Below, piece by piece: positions 22,460 to 33,800 of a stretch of 64,000 nucleotides of DNA. The notes beneath the pieces were generated by a model. That model did not search any database. It was not told the DNA's origin and was given only the letters and a program-made list of their open reading frames with translations. Position 1 is the stretch's first letter, and every line of letters begins with the position of its first letter. This stretch comes from Bimastos eiseni (lineage: Eukaryota; Annelida; Clitellata; Crassiclitellata; Lumbricidae): positions 377,001 to 441,000 of the forward strand of contig OY365814.1 of NCBI GenBank assembly GCA_959347315.1. The letters run 5' to 3'. The translations under genes and the position numbers were made by a program.

Positions 22460-23350
22460 TCAAATCATGCTTAAGTGGAAGCGAGATCGATGAAAAGGAT
22501 CATGCCTAAATGGAGGCTGGACATTGCTTAATTGGAAGCTGGATTGATGAAAAGAATTGTGCATAAGTAGAAGCTGGATTTATTAAATTTATCATGACTA
22601 TATCGAGGCTGAATGAATGAAAACAATCATGCTTACATGGACGCAGGATTGAATAAAAGAATACCGCTTAAGTAGAAGCTGGAATGATTACAGGGATTAT
22701 CCTTAAATGGAAGCTGGATTGGTGAAAAAAGTCATGATCAAGCATAAGCTAGATTGACAAAAAGGATTTTGCTGTTATGAGAAAGTTCTGCTTTTTTTTA
22801 ACACATTGCTTGAGGAACAAGCTTCAAGTTAAACAAAATTATTCATCAAATCCAGCTTCGACTTTGGTATTATTTTCATCACTTCGAGCTTCTAATTAGA
22901 CAAATCCTTTATCATATCCAGCTTCTACTTCGGTATTATCTTCATCACTTCGAGCTTCTAATTAAATAAAATTCTTTTCATCAAATCCAACTTCTACATT
23001 GGTATGATTATTTTTCTCACTTTTAGCTTCTGCTTAACTATGATTCATTCATCAATCCAACTTATAATTAAGCAGAATTCTTTTCATCATATCCAACGTC
23101 TACTTCAGTATGACTCTTTTCATCAATCCAGATCCCAGTTAAACATAATTTGGCACTCTGAGCAATGTTCTCAAACTAAAACATATCCATAACGGGAGCA
23201 AAAATGAAATATTCTACTATATCATGATTCTGTTCATCCATCCAGCTTCTTAATAAACATGATTCTTTTCATCAACCTTGGCTCTATATATTCATGCTTG
23301 ATACTTGTTATCAATCCCGCTTCTGCTTAAGCACGGTTCTTCATTAAAAC
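22460..23350. repeat. 35 bp satellite, inverted pair (reverse 22460-22765, forward 22845-23350)
   Basis: About nine reverse units (TTGGAAGCTGGATTGATGAA) are followed, after about 80 bp, by about twelve forward units (TCATCAAATCCAGCTTCGAC, CATCAATCCAACTTATAATT). It is the clearest head-to-head arrangement next to the zinc-finger gene. Confidence 0.8.
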
Positions 23351-23719
23351 TCGTTTCCTACGCTTAATGATGCAGACATACTACAGATTACCAAATAAAC
23401 AATCCATCATGACAGCAAGGTTAGCATTGAAAATAGTCACTTTCATTAACCACGTGGTGCGCAACACGTGACTGGCGGTCCACCAGTTTTGTACACTTGC
23501 GAACTCAGGCGGTCCGCTAGTCACTTCGTATATTATACTGTGTAGGTAAAATGTATATATATAAAATGTATATATAAGTATATTTTATACACGAAGAATG
23601 ATGATGCATCCAGAGTGAATCATGTGCAATTGCTGATCAAGTTGACAGAGCGACTAATGGAAAGGTATCATATTCCGAAAACCTTAGCACTGAGAAAGGC
23701 TTTCACTTGAGTAACTTGA

Positions 23720-23990
23720 TGTCATATAATGTAATGGAACACTTATATAGCGCCGCTCGATATCAGAGATGCTCAGGACTCAACACAAAGCTAAACGGAG
23801 AACAGGCCCCTCCGTGGAAGCAGTAGAGTGGAGGAATAGAGAGCGGCTCCTCTCGAATAAGAAGGGGAAGGCAATTCCAGCCAGCAGTAGGCGTAGCTCC
23901 TGGATTGAGCCGTTGCAGAGTGCATGCGGGGAATCGCCAGCAGTCCACGGGGGCAGAGGAACGAAGGTAAGCCGGTGTAGAAGGATAAAT
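23720..23990. other. GC-rich repeat fragment with TATATAGCGCC motif
   Basis: ACTTATATAGCGCCGCTCG then GAGATGCTCAGGACTC resembles the LINE 3' end seen at 50410 and 63550. The remainder (GGAGAACAGGCCCCTCC, AGCGGCTCCTCTCG) is more GC-rich than its surroundings. It has no open gene. Confidence 0.35.
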
Positions 23991-24560
23991 TTACTCCCTG
24001 TATCTGGGATATATTGACTCTGGAGTTAATTGTTCCTATGATAAATACACTGCCCTCTGCGAATAAACACTCCCGAGGCGTTACTTCAACCTAGGACAAA
24101 CTGACCCCAGGGAGTTAATTCAACCTAGGACAAACTGACTCCCAGGGAGTTAATTCTTCCTAGGATAAATTGACTAAACCTAACCCTAACTCCCCAGGAT
24201 CAACTTAGCCTAGGTAGAATTAACCCCCGGGAGTCAGTTTGTCCTAGGTAGAATTAACTCCCCTCTTGCATTTGGTATGGGAATCAATTCATCCTAGGAA
24301 GAATTAACTCCCAGCAGTCAGTTTGTCCTAGATAGAATTAACTCCCAGATTGCATTAGATATGGCAGTCAATTTATCCTAGGAAGAATTAACTTCCCTGG
24401 AGTCAATCAATCAACTTATCCTAGGAAGAATTAACCCCATGGGAGTGTCTATTCACCAGAGGGAGTGTGTATGTCCTAGGTACAATGCACACCACTACTC
24501 AATTGTTCCTAATAAGAATTAACTCAAAAGGGGAGTGCATTTGGCCTACTACACTGATGC
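23990..24560. repeat. Array of AATTAACTCCC and CCTAGG boxes
   Basis: About fifteen modules alternate the boxes GGGAGTTAATTC / GAATTAACTCCC and TTCCTAGGA or GTCCTAGG, with AAACTGACTCCC or AATTGACT between. Many modules are near-palindromic. The first 60 bp (TGTATCTGGGATATATTGAC TCTGGAG, TTCCTATGATAAATACACT) occur inverted at 26325-26395. Confidence 0.75.
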
Positions 24561-24569
24561 ATAATACAG

Positions 24570-25140
24570 GTGGTCCTACTGCAGAGAGCCAAAAGGTAGG
24601 CGTGGCTGACCCAAAGAGACAGCTACTTATCAACGAAAGGGTCTTGAAACAAATACGATGAAGGGCAGGGAACCAGCAAAGAGATTCATGAATGAAGGAA
24701 GAAGTGTGGCCCGCTATGTCTCATTGCAAAACATTTTTCGATGTACATACCAGCAAATCCAGTGAAACCTGAACCTACTCGAAGTTGCAGTTTGTTGCAG
24801 TCAATCGTATCCAGATGGTAAAATGTTTCATAAAAAACAGATACTATTTGACAGCGTACGATATGAGACTTTGTGCCCCACCTTGTTTTGCTGTTTATCA
24901 CAACGCACACAATTACTAGCTCTAGCGATATGCCATGAGGTAATACGTACATTGAGCTTATTAGTTAGCACAAAACAATAAACAAGAGAAACGTGAAGTT
25001 TTATTTTTCTTCATAACTTCTATATTACACATTATTATCACCCTAAATATAAATATTTTTTATCGCAACAAGATACCTTATGAAATGAAAACATAAAAAT
25101 ATACTGTTTCGGAAATTTTTTCTCTGACTTTTATCCACGG
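24570..25140. other. Intergenic, no recognised gene
   Basis: Unremarkable AT-rich sequence. No finger, reverse-transcriptase or transposase motif was seen in any frame. Confidence 0.4.
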
Positions 25141-25510
25141 TAAAAGGGTCAATTAGGCCTACTCGAATATAAAACCAATGTGACCTATATTTAAAATATC
25201 GCACCATAATGGGAAGAAGAGCTCTACCAGTTGCAGCACATGCATTTTTGCAAAAATACAGCGAAAAACAAAAATAAATTGACTCAAATCACAAATTCTT
25301 ACAATTTCCGCCTAGAGTAATAATCGAAATATTTGTTAACGTCAGATTTTGACTATAAAATAAAAAATGGCGAACGATTAAAAACTTCATTGCTGCCAAA
25401 TGAACGTGGCTTTTAATCAGCAGATACCGAAAATAAGTTTGCCATCTACCGAATATATTTTAATAATAGCGTATCGGGCAAGGTTAATGATAACAAGGAT
25501 CATTTATACC
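25140..25510. repeat. Dispersed repeat, copy 2 (paralogue of 13340-13716)
   Basis: Shares the same ordered landmarks as 13340-13716 (AAACCAATGTGACCTATAT, TGGCGAACGATTAAAA, CCATCTACCGAATATA). It runs on towards ATAACAAGGATCAT, which in copy 1 lies beyond the long inverted-repeat element. Confidence 0.6.
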
Positions 25511-25767
25511 ATAGCCATAACCAAGTGTTTTATTGTCTCCAAATAACAAACACAAGTAAATAATGGTGAAAATTAACTGGGAGCCAATAGGGACTAACAA
25601 AAACCCTTAAGGGACAAAAATTCCTGAAATCAGAGTCGCCTTTACAATAGATTGATAGATGCAGCCGGTTAGGTATAAAAAATACATTAACATTTAGTAC
25701 GAAACTTAACTAGTTAGCTATTATTATACAATCATGATGAAGACGATAAACACGCACAATGAAACAA

Positions 25768-26245
25768 TTATTGATCCATCAAATAATTTTGCAATTTTAT
25801 TTTAAATAAAGTAAAATTATTTAGAGTGCGCAATTCATCCGGAATGACGTTCCATGCTTTCAGGCCAGCGTATTTTAATTGAGAGCATTCTAGTGTTTGT
25901 TTTCGAAAAGATAGGTCTATAGTTTGATGAGGATCGTAACTTATAGGGATTGACCTCAGAGAGAGGTGAGAAGTAATTGTCGAATACTGAAGGTAATTGA
26001 TTGTAGGTATATTTGTATATGAATTCATAGGTTTTGAAAATCAATAGCTGCTCAACTTTTAGAATACGTGTTTGTTTGCAGATGTGGTCGGTAGGAATAA
26101 GGTAATGTGAACCATTGATTATACGGAGGGCTCTTTTTTGTACGACATTTAATTTCTTCAATCTTGTTGGATAGTTTTAAGCCGAGATGATGTTGCAGTA
26201 AGTTAAATACGGGTTAATCATAGTGTAATATGAAGTTAAACGTAT
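25768..26245 (-). pseudogene. LINE reverse-transcriptase C-terminal fragment
   Basis: Two overlapping reverse-strand frames give INPYLTYCNIISA, then LKKLNVVQKRALRIINGSHY and, after a shift, LKYAGLKAWNVIPDELRTLN and a FKIKLQNYL end. The order (YLTYCNIIW-type motif, LQ-x-Q-K-R-A-L-R-I, Y-x-G-x-K-x-W-N-x-I-P, L-R, F-K-x-x-L-x-x-Y-L) is the region after the reverse transcriptase in CR1/L2-like LINEs. One in-frame stop and one frameshift make it a dead 5'-truncated copy. The 3' flank carries an AATAAAAC on the same strand near 25530. Confidence 0.7.
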
Positions 26246-26324
26246 ATTAATTGGCAATAAGTACGAAATTCGTGACAAAATTCCTATATTTTTGGCAATT
26301 TTGACTGAGATATATATATGTATG

Positions 26325-26400
26325 CAGTGCATTTATCATAGGAACAATTAACTCCAGAGTCAATATATCCCAGATACAATACACTCCGGGAGTTAATTCA
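26325..26400. repeat. Inverted copy of the AATTAACTCC array end
   Basis: Reads AATTAACTCCAGAGTCAATA then TATCCCAGATACAATACACT, the reverse complement of 23995-24055 with only a few changes. The pair spans about 2.4 kb and may mark the ends of one old composite element. Confidence 0.65.
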
Positions 26401-26567
26401 TGATAATCTCTTGCAATACCTTTCAGAAGAATCACATATTTGCAGTGAACAAAGCTAGGGAACACACAGGAAGAGCGAGACAGAAGACGCCGCTCTCTAA
26501 TATCTTGTATAGTAGTTAGTGGCGGCGCTGGCCTTGAAAATTTGGTACGTAATTTTAATATTTTTAA

Positions 26568-29408
26568 AAGGGTTGCCAGATACCTTTCCCGAATATACCG
26601 GACACTTTCCCATCCGTCCGAACCCCCCTCCTTGAAAACCCATCTTGCTTCACTCACGGCTTCATGTTCAGAAAATGAACAAGACTGAATAATGTGATTA
26701 TTATAGTACTACAAGAACAAGACATGAAGTAAATTAGTAGAGAAATGTACTGTTCTAAATATATAGTTCAATGCTATTTTAAGTTTTTAATTTGCAAATT
26801 GTAAATTTGATTAATAAACTTCAAATTGAGCCTTCAACTAAATTATAAATAAAATGTTAAAAAGGTGTGTAATCAAGTGTTTAAACAGTTTTATGCGCAC
26901 ATACATGCCACTCACTCGCATTATCGCGTGACATAATGTTATGTTCTTCAAACCGCAACGTCGTTCAATTGTTCTGTTCATATTAAATTTTACTTTTTAC
27001 TTGCATAATTATATTTAATATTAGCCTCGACTGCTTTCAGTAGTTTTTTGTTTTTTGAAATGGCATCTTTGAATTCTGTGCAAGTATAAGGTATATTAAA
27101 AAATATACAAAGTTCACTTCTGACGGATTCAACACATAAACGAATTCTTTCATCTGTCCAAACATTCCCCATGACGCTGAAAATTCTCTCGACATTTGCA
27201 TTTGAAACGGGAATTGACATGACATACTGTACAATTTTCAAGAGATTTGGAGCGGATTCCTTCTCGAAAAATGATCGCCATTTGTCAAGGGATGATGTTC
27301 CCGGAAGAGATGGGAAAACAAATTCCAACGCACCCAATTCATCATGAAAAGCATCTGAAGGAACATCATTTTTCCAAGGTGACATCATCCAAATTTCAAT
27401 AACTTCATCCAGAGTTGGCGGTTTTGTCAGATTACCAAGACTAAGAGCCTTAAATTTGCAATATGGAGAATCGTTAAAAGAAAACCATTTTTCTAAATAA
27501 GCCAGGGCTCTCGTGTAAACCAGCAATGCTTCTTTCGTGAATTTCTGTACTAAATCATCGGGCAAGTAATTTCTTCGGAATGCAAGTTTGACCTTCATTC
27601 CGAAAAATTTGTCATCGAGTTTTCGACGCAATGAATCTCGAAATTTTTCCAAAATCAAATAAAGATCACATGCCACAGTTGACCTGTTTTCTAATTTAAG
27701 CAATGTTTCTTGAAAACAAGACATAAAATAATGAGTGAAGAAGAGATACAACTCAGAATATGTTGGCTCAACATCGCTTGACATTTCGTTTTCTTGATCA
27801 GATAAAATATTCCATATTGCCTTAGCGCAATCATCAGAACCAAGTGCGAGAAAGTATGCTTTTAATGGTTTCCAGTTGAGTAACAAACGTTCAACTGCTT
27901 TAAATAAACTAAGCCATCGAGTTGGAACGTGTCTAATGACATCATGGAATTCAGATTCACAGAACTCAAAACATCCTTTCAGCTCTTCTCGTCTTTTGGC
28001 AGAGTTGGAAAACTCTGCAAACACTTTTAAGACTAAATTTTCTATGTCAAAAGATAGAACTTTCAAGGCATTTTTAGCACAATTGTGTAAAATGTGATCA
28101 TTGCAATGAGCAGCAATTATGTTTTGATTTTCCTGGTCAACTAATTTTTTAAATACCGAATTATTTACTCCATAGTTAACTGACGCGTTGTCAGCTCCGT
28201 ATGCAGTTACGTTTGCCCACGACAAACCTTTTTCCTGAAGCACACGACACAATTGACTTTGTATAGATGCCGAGTCTTCAAATGAATCTTCATAAAAATC
28301 AAGTATTTTGTAACACATACCTTCGGATGCGGTAAAATACTGTACTACAACTGGATAAACCTTTCGGTTTCCCTTGTTTGATGCATCTGTTGCAACCGAA
28401 AATGGCAGACCACTTTGCAAATCACTCAAGACAAGTTCTAACGAGTATGGATACAAAACATTGTTGACAATAGCAGACGTTTTTGTGCGACCAGCAGTCA
28501 TTTTTTTTACAATTTCAGAATCTGGGATGATTTGTTTCATAATTTTAACTGTACAATCTTGAGCTAAGAAAGAATTGTGGTGTTTTACTCCATGAAAAAC
28601 ATGAGTCAACTCGGCTAAATTCACTTTTTCAGTCTGTGAATTGTCTTTATTGGTAAAAAACTATGCATTCTTTGTGAAGCAGCACCGGCTGAGACGTTTT
28701 TTTGTGTGTTTTTGTGTATCTCCATGCTGAGTTAATGCTGTAACACCGTCATATGCAACATTAACTGATGCATTGCATAGCTTACATCTCGCTTTATTTT
28801 GTTCATTGACTTAATTGCTGCATTTTACAACCCACGAAAACCCTTTTTCCCACTCTGGATTATACATACACAGTCTTCTTTTCTTTCTTGGTGGCGTTTC
28901 TGGGTGAGATTCTTTTCCGGCAATGGTAAATCCACGAACGTCACCTGCATTTTCGTTACCATCTTCAAAAACATCAGCTGCATCATTGTCATTCTCGTTC
29001 ATTTTAAATTATCTTTGAAATAAAAACATTACCGATACTGCCACCGAGTGAACGAAATCGACAGTATGTCGGTACCAATGAAACTATAGTCACAAGAACT
29101 CTTAATGCGGATGATTATATTAAAATCGTCTTCCTATCATCTTTAAGAAGCGACGGTGACGATTCGCGCGGCTCAAGTTGTTAAATAGGCATGCAAATGA
29201 TATAAATATAAGTTGTGACCAGGGTTTCTTTAAGAATTTGTTATTTACAAAAAATAATGTGTAAATAATAAAATGAACACAAACAGAAATTCCGAAAATC
29301 TGAGGAAAACCGGACATATACATGTCTGGTATTTATTTTTATTTTTTACCGGACAGGCTGCTGAAATACCGGACTGTCCGGTTCAAAACCGGACACCTGG
29401 TAACCCTA
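26568..29408 (-). mobile_element. Near-complete hAT transposon
   Basis: The inverted ends are AAGGGTTGCCAG (left) and TAGGGTTACCAG (right, reversed). An exact 8 bp target duplication, ATTTTTAA, lies at 26560-26567 and 29409-29416. CCGGACA motifs recur just inside both ends and could be transposase-binding sites. The element is 2,841 bp, the normal size for autonomous hAT elements, and carries a transposase frame filling most of its length. Exact duplications point to a fairly recent insertion. Confidence 0.85.
26990..29002 (-). pseudogene. hAT transposase with N-terminal BED finger, two in-frame stops
   Basis: One frame of 671 codons runs from ATG at 29002 to the stop at 26990, broken only by TAA at 28811 and TAG at 28661. 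Order: an acidic N-terminus with a basic PPRKKRR signal; a BED finger (CKLCNASVNVAYDGVT ... HGDTQKH, ~28710-28795); and the RNase-H-like catalytic core. Likely acidic residues are in FSVATDASNKGN and YGADNASVNYG, with HCNDH (the hAT C-x-x-H) and HVPTRWLSLF following. The C-terminal dimerisation block SNANVERIFSVMGNVWTDER includes the expected Glu. Both stops flank the finger, and apart from them the frame is whole. The protein would cut and move the surrounding element. As it stands, only a finger-less product from about 28624 could be made. Confidence 0.8.
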
Positions 29409-30087
29409 ATTTTTAAACCACACTAGGCCCTACTAAACTTCAGCAACGTGAACTCAAAATATCAGCACAACTACATCTAACGGTTTCACAAAATTGAAAA
29501 TTGATTTTAAAAACAAATTTTCTATTTTAAACTATAATTTTAAAACAAAATGAAAACAGAGCGTGCTTAAACAGGAAATGTTCGATTATCGTCCGCTATG
29601 GAAAGCCGTTAATTAACTATTCTTGTTTGATAGACCGTACAGTAGGTATGTTCCGAAGAAGTTAAAAATTTCATTCTATTTACAAATTATTTCGTTAAAT
29701 ATTTTAACTTCTTTTATTTCGTTAAACAATTTTTTTTAAATATTTTGGTGAGTTTTATCTGTTTTGGTACGCAATTGCATATTTTGCGTCCATGCAGCGC
29801 CGCCTCTAATAGTAGTGCATGGAAATACAAAGTCGTTGCTTGATGCAAAAACAGCATGAAATCCCAACAATGCAATTAGGTCTTCATTATTATTATGAAT
29901 TTAATTTTTGCTCCTTTTGATGTGTTTTTCCACCTGCTTTTATTTTTAAAATGACATCCAATAACCGAAAGATATGAACTTAAAATTTGTGAAGTCTTAG
30001 AATGAGAAATTTGTCTCGGACTGAATGGACGTGATACCTAAGGCTCTGAGCTATAAAATATAAAGATAACTAAGGATATGTGATGAA

Positions 30088-30310
30088 CAGAGGTGTAACA
30101 AGGTTTCTAAAAGTGGGCGGCATAATTTTAAGAATATTAGGCGAAGCGCAAAAAAAAGTTTTTGCTCCCCACTTTTTGAATTTTGACCCTCAGAAATTTG
30201 AAAAATGGGGGCACAGATTACTTTAACAAAAGTTATCTTAAAATGCCATTCGAGAAACATAAACAAAGAACCGATTTTGGGGGCAAATGAGGCACTGAGC
30301 ATTAAAACAG
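30088..30310 (-). mobile_element. Internally deleted relative of the 55206-56776 hAT element
   Basis: Starts with the hAT-type end CAGAGGTGTAACAAGG and continues TCTAAAAGTGGGCGGCATAA. This is the reverse of the right end of the larger element. It then passes to AACCGATTTTGGGGGC and GGCACTGAGCATTAAAAC, matching its left part reversed. The far terminal repeat is not found, so this end is truncated. Confidence 0.55.
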
Positions 30311-31289
30311 GGTATGGCGGGTCTCAGCATCGATACCCATATACATGATACATAGCCCTATAAACAGTCACAAACTTTGAATATGCTTAAAAGTAGATTG
30401 TCTGTATTAACAGGTTTGTTTCGTTACTGAAAATATTTAAGCACTATTTGAATGTATTATTTATATCTTTAGCCAAAGAGCTATGAGCTCTGTTCAGCAG
30501 GCCTTATTGATACCAGTATGAAGCTAGTTGCAATAGTCTATTCCAAGAGAGCAGTAGGCAAGAATTCACTTCGGCTATTGATTAGAATTCTCTATTGAAT
30601 ACACGTGGTAACTGCCTATGATCATGTTAAACTTTGTACATAATTCAACTGTGGTTAATGAATCAATCTTTGGATCATCCTGTCTGATTGTACATATGAT
30701 GAACATGGATATAATAAGGTATATCAATTTTTCAACAAATGTTTCGTTTATTGATGGCTGAACAGCGTTTGGTACTTGCCTTTGTTCTAATTTCCTATTA
30801 TTAGGTGTTGCAAATCCACACAGCTTCATTAAGGGCCATGTTGATCGTGCTGCGTCGCCATCGCCATCTAGCGAACTGTTAGTTATTATTAGTTCCATTT
30901 TACAACCAAGTGAACCAACCATGTATATCTTACGCCATGGTTCGGATGGAAGAACGCAGATGTTCGTTTAAATATCGTCTATGATTCGATAACTGGTCAG
31001 TTTTCAATCACTTAGTTTTTCCTGACTTGCGTTCATGTTGATAATTTAAGTGTTCCCGCGTAATGGTTGAGTCGTATGGGATCACGGTTGTAAATATTGC
31101 TGACAATTACGTAACTAATATCCTTTGGCGGGGATCAACCCGAATCATCGAAACCAGAATCCCCGAAAACGCTGAAAAGTACTATAATATGATAATAATA
31201 ATAATAATGCAGTAAAAGTGTATTTTAGCGTATTTTAACCAGTTATATATAAAGCTCCTTGGAAAAACATCGACAACGTCAAAGTTAAA

Positions 31290-31453
31290 ATCGCAATCAT
31301 GCTTCTGGGATATTCAACCTTGGTGTGTATCTATGCACCTGAAATTGAATGCTTCCAAGACCGAACTCATCTGGATCGAACGGTGAAACAGCACAATTAT
31401 GGACGACACAATCAAATATCTCAACATTAATTCAAACTGCGCCATCGGGTCGC
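31290..31453 (+). pseudogene. LINE reverse-transcriptase fragment abutting the minisatellite
   Basis: One frame reads WDIQPWCVSMHLKLNASKTE then LIWIER, followed by a stop. It matches the conserved segment after the catalytic YADD box of CR1/jockey-like LINEs (D-I-x-x-W, L-x-L-N-x-S-K-T-E). The first minisatellite unit begins at the end of this fragment. Confidence 0.6.
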
Positions 31454-32680
31454 GGACAAAACCCCCCTCTGACAAAACCCCTCTGACAAAAACCCCTCTG
31501 ACAAAAATCCCTCTGACAAAAACCCCTCTGACAAAAACCCCTCTGACAAACACCCCTCTGACAAAACCCCTCTGACAAAAACCCCTCTGACAAAAACCCC
31601 TCTGACAAAAACCCCTCTGACAAAACCCCCCTTTGACAAAACCCCTCTGACAAAAACCCCTCTGACAAAAACCCCTCTAACAAAAACCCCTCTGACAAAA
31701 CCCCCCTCTGACAAAACCCCCCTCTGACAAAACCCCTCTGACAAAACCCCTCTGACAAAACCCCCCTCTGACAAAACCCCTCTGACAAAACCCCCCTCTG
31801 ACAAATCCCCTCTGACAAAAACCCCTCTGACAAAAACCCCTCTGACAAAAACCCCTCTGACAAAACCCCCCTCTGACAAAACCCCCCTCTGACAAAACCT
31901 CTCTGACAAAACCCCCTCTGACAAAACCCCTCTGACAAAAACCCCTCTGACAAAACCCCCCTCTGACAAAACCCCCCTCTGACAAAACCCCTCTGACAAA
32001 ACCCCCCTCTGACAAAACCCCTCTGACAAAACCCCCCTCTGACAAAACCCCTCTGACAAAAACCCCTCTGACAAAACCCCCCTCTGACAAAACCCCCCTC
32101 TGACAAAACCCCTCTGACAAAACCCTCCTCTGACAAAACCCCTCTGACAAAACCCCTCTGACAAAACCCCCCTCTGACAAAACCTTTCTGACAAAACCCC
32201 TCTGACAAAACCCCCCTCTGACAAAACCCCTCTGACAAAACCCCCCTCTGACAAAACCCCTCTGACAAAAACCCCTCTGACAAAACCCCCCTCTGACAAA
32301 ACCCCTCTGACAAAACCCCCCTCTGACAAAACCCCCCTCTGACAAAACCCCTCTGACAAAACCCCCCTCTGACAAAACCCCTCTGACAAAAGCCCCCTCT
32401 GACAAAACCCCCCTCTGACAAAACCTCTCTGACAAAACCCCCTCTGACAAAACCCCTCTGACAAAAACCCCTCTGACAAAACCCCCCTCTGACAAAACCC
32501 CCCTCTGACAAAACCCCTCTGACAAAAACCCCTCTGACAAAACCCCTCTGACAAAAACCCCCTCTGACAAAACCCCTCTGACAAAAACCCCTCTGACAAA
32601 ACCCCTCTGACAAAAACCCCCTCTGACAAAACCCCTCTGACAAAAACCCCTCTGACAAAACCCCTCTGACAAACACCTCC
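31454..32680. repeat. Minisatellite with ACAAAACCCCTCTG units
   Basis: About 80 tandem units of 14, 15 or 16 bp differ mainly in the length of the A run (4-5) and C run (4-6), with occasional point changes. The reverse strand is G-rich (GGGGTTTTGTCAGA). The reverse-strand frames stay open for up to 414 codons only because the units contain no stop. Their products (VLSEGGFVRG repeats) are translation artefacts. Confidence 0.95.
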
Positions 32681-32689
32681 CCCCAGATA

Positions 32690-32716
32690 AAACCGACAAC
32701 CCCCCCCCCCCCTGAG
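32690..32716. repeat. Poly(C) run at the edge of the minisatellite
   Basis: About 14 C residues in a row follow the last diverged unit. Confidence 0.9.
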
Positions 32717-32801
32717 TAGGAAACTCCCCCCCCTAAGAATAACTTTTTTTTACTCTTTTGGTACTTTTATTAGAAAAATACCCCCGCTCCCTATATGGAA
32801 A

Positions 32802-33189
32802 TTGTTTGCTCACATCAGTTCCCTGAAAACACACCTGAGAACTCACACTGGAGAGAGAACATACAAAAACCATACAAATGTCAGTTATGTCAGAAAGCAC
32901 ATCTTTTATAGCTGAACCACAAGAACATTTATCAAGAGATACGCTTCCTGATTGTGATAAAATTCCAAGTCCTTTTGCAATTAGTAGTCTTGAAGAATGT
33001 CTTTGTAGTAACAAAATCAGATGATCTGTGCACGAAAACCTGTTTCTGGGAAAACCTTTCAGATGTGGTTTATGTGGTGAAATGATTGATATTGAGAAGG
33101 ATTTTCTATTGCATTGTTCTAGCCATCGCTTTTCCCCACCTGATGATTTAGTATTTAAAGTGCGGCTCTGTAATTTCCTTTACACATAG
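32802..33189 (+). pseudogene. Zinc-finger gene remnant, paralogue of the 52443-53840 gene
   Basis: The second half of a finger, FAHISSLKTHLRTHTGER, begins just after the minisatellite. A short insertion then shifts the frame before KPYKCQLCQKAH. The next frame has an IPSPFAISSLEECL segment, an in-frame TGA at about 33021, and KPFRCGLCGEMIDIEKDFLL then HCSSHRFSPPDDL. This end matches the C-terminus of the intact gene at 53650-53840, down to HCSSHRFSPPDD and the LEECL/DEECL motif. Frameshift, stop and loss of all upstream fingers make it a pseudogene. Confidence 0.75.
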
Positions 33190-33800
33190 TAATGATTGAG
33201 GAAAGACTGGTACGCATTATTTTGTTTCTCTCTAAATAAGACATAGGAGCTTATGACTGCAGTGTCGATTAGCGTACATACACATTCTTACTCGATATCG
33301 TTTTGATTACAGAATTGCTGGTTATCAAACACCCTAGGTATTCACAAGGCCGGTCTATAAGTCTTTTGTGTGTAAGCTGTATGCCAAGCTACTTTTGTGT
33401 TGTTTTTAATCACACCATCGATCGTAAAGCACTGGATATTTAGCATGAGATCAGTATGATATTTCTATACAAGTATCCATGAATGCTATAAAGTTATGTG
33501 CTAAGTTCCCTTATTTCAAAACTTCACTGTTTAGTTTTATCTATCTAAATGGAATTCGGTAATTCTGACTATTATTGTACAAGGCTGTTTGTTTTGATTA
33601 CATTCCTGATTTGTCAATGTCTCTTCTCCTAATAATCTACTTAATTTAGTCCTGGATGTTATCTTCTTCATTAAGTGATAAACATGTTATTAAGATTAAC
33701 ATTCTGAATTGTTGCTGTTTTGTTGCTGTATGAGTTCATGATGTATTTGAGTGTGACTAACTTTGCAATGATGATTATGAAATAAAACGAGCCACAGCGG

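Larger units (their letters stand above)
26517..29808. mobile_element. Outer hAT-type MITE, interrupted by the complete hAT element
   Basis: The ends TAGTGGCGGCGCTG and (reversed) TAGAGGCGGCGCTG differ at one position. The 8 bp ATAGTAGT is repeated exactly at 26509-26516 and 29809-29816. Without the inner element the MITE would be about 440 bp. It carries no coding sequence of its own. Confidence 0.7.

Noticed and set aside
30575..30922. 115-codon reverse-strand frame
   Set aside because: Length is unremarkable for this base composition and no domain, splice context or paralogue was seen.
31314..32699. Three overlapping reverse-strand frames of 340-414 codons with GFCQRG and VLSEG repeats
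   Set aside because: All three frames of the G-rich strand are open because the 14-16 bp unit has no stop. Frame shifts with every length variant, and there is no start context or domain.
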